From: Bordetella genomosp. 9
Lineage (GTDB): Bacteria > Pseudomonadota > Gammaproteobacteria > Burkholderiales > Burkholderiaceae_B
Direction: 5' to 3'
DNA: 64,000 nt
Assembly: GCF_002119725.1 (NCBI RefSeq)
Contig: NZ_CP021109.1
Coordinates: forward strand, 558,001 to 622,000
Positions 61,606-64,000 of this stretch are shown in pieces (positions within the stretch are counted from its first letter, which is position 1; each line of letters opens with the position of its first letter). The notes under the pieces are model-generated. The model saw only the letters and a program-made list of their open reading frames with translations. It was not told where the DNA came from and made no database searches. Both the position numbers and the translations under genes were made by a program.

Positions 61606-62535
61606 ATGTTCCTGCTGAACCCACCCCGCGTGGTGGACTTCGACGTCTGGACGGCGATGCCGGACGCCTATCGAAAACCGCAACGCAGTGCCTGGGCGGA
61701 TGCCAACCGAGGCGGCGCGCCGGCGGATTCCTTTCTTGAAGGACCGGTGTTCGACGCCCAGGGAAATCTGTACGTGACCGATATACCGTGGGGGCGCGTG
61801 TTCCGCATCGACCCTGCCGGCAATTGGATGCTGGTGGCCGAATACGACGGCGAGCCCAACGGCATGAAGTTTTTGGACAACGACCGGCTGCTGATCACCG
61901 ATTACAAGAACGGCTTGATGTTGCTTGATGTCGCCTCGGGCGTGGTCACGCCTTATCTCGAGCGCCGCAACAGCGAGCGGTTCCGGGGCGTGAACGACCT
62001 GGTATTCGATCGCCAGGGGAACCTGTATTTCACGGACCAGGGGCAGAGCGGCTTGCACGATCCGACAGGGCGGCTATACCGCTTGCGCCCCAACGGGCAG
62101 CTCGACCTGCTGCTGGCCAACATCCCCAGTCCCAATGGCGTCGCGCTGGCGCCGGACGAACGCGTGCTCTATCTGGCCGTGACGCGCGGCAACTGCGTGT
62201 GGCGGGTTCCCCTGATGGCCGACGGCAGTGTGAGCAAGGTCAGCCAGTTCTTCACATCGTACGGACCCAGCGGTCCCGATGGGCTCGCTGTCGACTGCGA
62301 GGGCAACCTGCTCGTTTGCAATCCGGGCCTGGGCTACGTATGGCTTTTGAACGCGCGCGCGGAGCCTGTCGCGGTCTTTCGGAGCACGCGCGGCATGTCG
62401 ACGACGAACCTGGCCTTCGGCGGGCCGGACCGGCGCACCGTGTTCTGCACGGAGTCGGTGTCCGGCAGCATCCTGAAGGCGGTCGCGCCGCACCCGGGGT
62501 TGCCGCTGGCGAGTCGGAGCGGAAAGCCCGCTTGA
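61606..62535 (+). CDS. SMP-30/gluconolactonase-family protein
   Basis: 309 residues from the ATG at 61606, which has an ideal AAAGGAGGA ribosome-binding site. Six-bladed propeller repeats: 'FLEGPVFDAQGNLYVTDIPWGRVFRI' (split; metal Glu in L-E-G-P), 'RGVNDLVFDRQGNLYFTD' (Asn/Asp), 'SPNGVALAPDERVLYLA' and 'GPDGLAVDCEGNLLV'. It probably hydrolyses a lactone in the pathway served by the flanking Bug receptors. Confidence 0.92.
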   Translation: MFLLNPPRVVDFDVWTAMPDAYRKPQRSAWADANRGGAPADSFLEGPVFDAQGNLYVTDIPWGRVFRIDPAGNWMLVAEYDGEPNGMKFLDNDRLLITDYKNGLMLLDVASGVVTPYLERRNSERFRGVNDLVFDRQGNLYFTDQGQSGLHDPTGRLYRLRPNGQLDLLLANIPSPNGVALAPDERVLYLAVTRGNCVWRVPLMADGSVSKVSQFFTSYGPSGPDGLAVDCEGNLLVCNPGLGYVWLLNARAEPVAVFRSTRGMSTTNLAFGGPDRRTVFCTESVSGSILKAVAPHPGLPLASRSGKPA

Positions 62536-62596
62536 CCGCGGCAGATCGCGGCATGCGCATCCCGTAGCTTGTTTTCATCCATCACAGGAGACTGCA

Positions 62597-63589
62597 ATGT
62601 CCAATTTCAAAGGCGCAAAGCCTTCGTTCATGCTGCGCGCGGCGCGTGCGATCGCAGCCGCGGCGGCACTGGCCATCGCGGCGGGCGCGCATGCGGGCTA
62701 TCCGGAACGGCCCATTACGCTGGTCGTTCCGTACGCGCCGGGCGGCGCCGCCGATGCGCTGGCCCGCCTGCTTGCCCAGCACATGGGGACCCGGCTGAAC
62801 GCCAGCATCGTCGTGGAGAACCGCCCCGGCGCCAGCGGCACCATCGGCGAAAGCTATGTGGCCAAGGCGGCGCCCGATGGATACACCATGCTTTACGACG
62901 CCACGCCGTACTCCATCAACCCGCATCTGTTCGCAGAAATGCCCTACAAGCGCACCGCGCTGCAGCCGCTGTCGCTGGTGTCGCTGGCGCCCAATATCCT
63001 GATCGTCAAGGCGGACTCGCCGTACAAAGACGTGCAGGCGCTGATCGCACAAGCCAAAGCCCATCCCGGCAAAATCAACTTCGCCTCAGGCGGCAGCGGT
63101 ACGGTTCAGCGCCTGGCTTCCGAGCTGTTCCGCCAGAAGTTGAGCCTGGATATGGTCCATGTGCCTTACAAAAGTGGCGGGCCGGCCATTACCGACGTGA
63201 TGACCGGTCAGGTCGATTTCATGTTCAGTACCGTCGCGGCGTCATCGCCGCTGGTCGACGCCGGGCGTCTGCGCGCCCTGGCGATCTCCTCGCCGCAACG
63301 CGCGCCGCGCTTGCCCGACGTGCCCACGGTGGCGGAGACGGTGATCCCGGGCTACGAAGTGTACGAATGGAATGGCGTTTTCCTGCCCACGGGCGTGCCC
63401 GACGTGGTGGCGAAGAAGCTGCACGATGCGCTGGTGCAGGTGTTGCAGCAGGATGATGTGCGCAAGCGGTTCAACGACCTGGGCGCCGAGCCGGTGGGCT
63501 CCACTGCCGAAGCGTTCGCCGAATATTTGAAGAAGGAAGACGCCAAGTGGGCGGAGGTGGTCCAGCGCGGCAATATCCGCCTGGACTGA
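62597..63589 (+). CDS. Bug-family TTT substrate-binding protein
   Basis: 330 residues with a long signal peptide ending 'AGAHA'. 'YPERPITLVVPYAPGGAADALAR' (split), 'IVVENRPGASGTIGESYVAKA' (split), 'VPYKSGGPAITDVMTGQVDFMF' (split), 'YEVYEWNGVFLPTGVP'. Last gene of the plus-strand run that begins at 56649. Confidence 0.93.
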   Translation: MSNFKGAKPSFMLRAARAIAAAAALAIAAGAHAGYPERPITLVVPYAPGGAADALARLLAQHMGTRLNASIVVENRPGASGTIGESYVAKAAPDGYTMLYDATPYSINPHLFAEMPYKRTALQPLSLVSLAPNILIVKADSPYKDVQALIAQAKAHPGKINFASGGSGTVQRLASELFRQKLSLDMVHVPYKSGGPAITDVMTGQVDFMFSTVAASSPLVDAGRLRALAISSPQRAPRLPDVPTVAETVIPGYEVYEWNGVFLPTGVPDVVAKKLHDALVQVLQQDDVRKRFNDLGAEPVGSTAEAFAEYLKKEDAKWAEVVQRGNIRLD

Positions 63590-63718
63590 GGCGCCGCCTT
63601 CCTGTCAGATATCGGCCGTGCCGTTGGGCGCTAAGCCGCGCTGATGGTGGGCGCGGCGGCGCCCGATGAAGGTCCCGGCTGCACCGCCCGCAGGCTTTAT
63701 GGCCTCATGCTTTATGGC

Positions 63719-64000
63719 CTATTCGACGCTGACCTTGGCCTGGTTGACGACATCCGCCCAGATCTTGTGTTCCTGCACGATCGCCTGGCCGAATTCGGCC
63801 GCGGGCGTGTACGAAAGCTCGGCCCCTTGCGCCGACACGGCGGCCTTCAGGTCCGGCATTGCCAACACCTTCTGCAGCGCCTGCGCGATCGTGTCGATGT
63901 TGGCCTGCGGTGTGCCCTTGGGCGCGACGAAGCCGAACAGGTTGTCCGCCTGCACGCCTTCGATGCCGGCTTCCTTCAAGGTGGGCACGTCGGGCAGCAG
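63719..64000 (-). CDS. Bug-family TTT substrate-binding protein, C-terminal part only
   Basis: The last 93 codons are in the window; the gene continues past the right edge. 'LLPDVPTLKEAGIEGVQ' is the D-V-P-T-x-x-E-x-G motif that precedes the final Bug domain, and 'FGFVAPKGTPQANIDTIAQALQKVL' (split) follows. A 12-bp direct repeat GCTTTATGGCCT occurs twice at its 3' end. Convergent with the Bug gene at 62597. Confidence 0.9.
   Translation of the reverse strand: MLPDVPTLKEAGIEGVQADNLFGFVAPKGTPQANIDTIAQALQKVLAMPDLKAAVSAQGAELSYTPAAEFGQAIVQEHKIWADVVNQAKVSVE

Overview
The window looks like a chromosomal segment of a high-GC betaproteobacterium of the Bordetella/Achromobacter (Alcaligenaceae) type. 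Three things suggest this: very GC-rich coding with Ala/Arg/Gly-rich proteins, six tripartite-tricarboxylate 'Bug' solute receptors, and a housekeeping block (rsmD-coaD, ftsY, ribBA-ribH-nusB-thiL-pgpA-pncC, pyrF) of betaproteobacterial content. The genus is inferred from content and was not tested by any search.

Layout. 1-2.2 kb: start of an YbhG/YbhF-type ABC exporter divergent from its CecR-like TetR regulator. 2.3-6.8 kb: AsmA, a MOSC N-terminal-domain protein, BenE and a YfhL-type ferredoxin. 7-20 kb: housekeeping genes, with a dispersed palindromic repeat that in four of five places starts within about 15 bp of a stop codon in a fixed orientation. 20.2-30.8 kb: a ten-gene operon (FadR-type GntR regulator, dehydrogenase, TRAP transporter DctPQM, SDR, FAH-family hydrolase, UxaA-type dehydratase, ManD-type dehydratase, Ldh-family oxidoreductase) that reads as import and non-phosphorylative breakdown of a sugar acid. 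30.8-36.4 kb: FUSC and BrkB membrane proteins, an isolated C39-like cysteine-peptidase gene with an IS30 relic beside it, and groESL with a perfect CIRCE operator.

36.4-47.3 kb is a lower-GC accessory island. It holds a tightly overlapping three-gene operon (winged-HTH protein, AbiEii/MNT-like nucleotidyltransferase, PP2C-like phosphatase) preceded by a TTGACA promoter and a 30-bp imperfect palindrome. It also holds a decayed IS66 element that sits in the 3' end of a tyrosine-recombinase gene, a GNAT enzyme, a TIR-like (PF10137-type) effector candidate, a zinc-ribbon membrane protein, a PD-(D/E)XK nuclease-like protein, an isochorismatase-like protein, a LysR relic and a second IS66 scrap at the right edge. 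This is the best place in the window for an undescribed system: the HTH-nucleotidyltransferase-PP2C cassette has the architecture of a toxin-antitoxin or phage-defence module, and I do not recognise that combination.

47.3-64 kb is catabolic and regulatory: a PdxI/YdbC-like aldo-keto reductase with a divergent LysR regulator, an amidohydrolase with a Bug receptor, a Bug-gamma-glutamyltransferase pair, and an IclR-controlled run of Bug, RraA-like, hydroxyacid dehydrogenase, cyclase-family, Bug, SMP-30 and Bug genes. A final Bug gene runs off the right end. No tctA/tctB membrane subunits are present, so these receptors must use transporters encoded elsewhere or have other roles. No tRNA, rRNA, CRISPR array or riboswitch was found.
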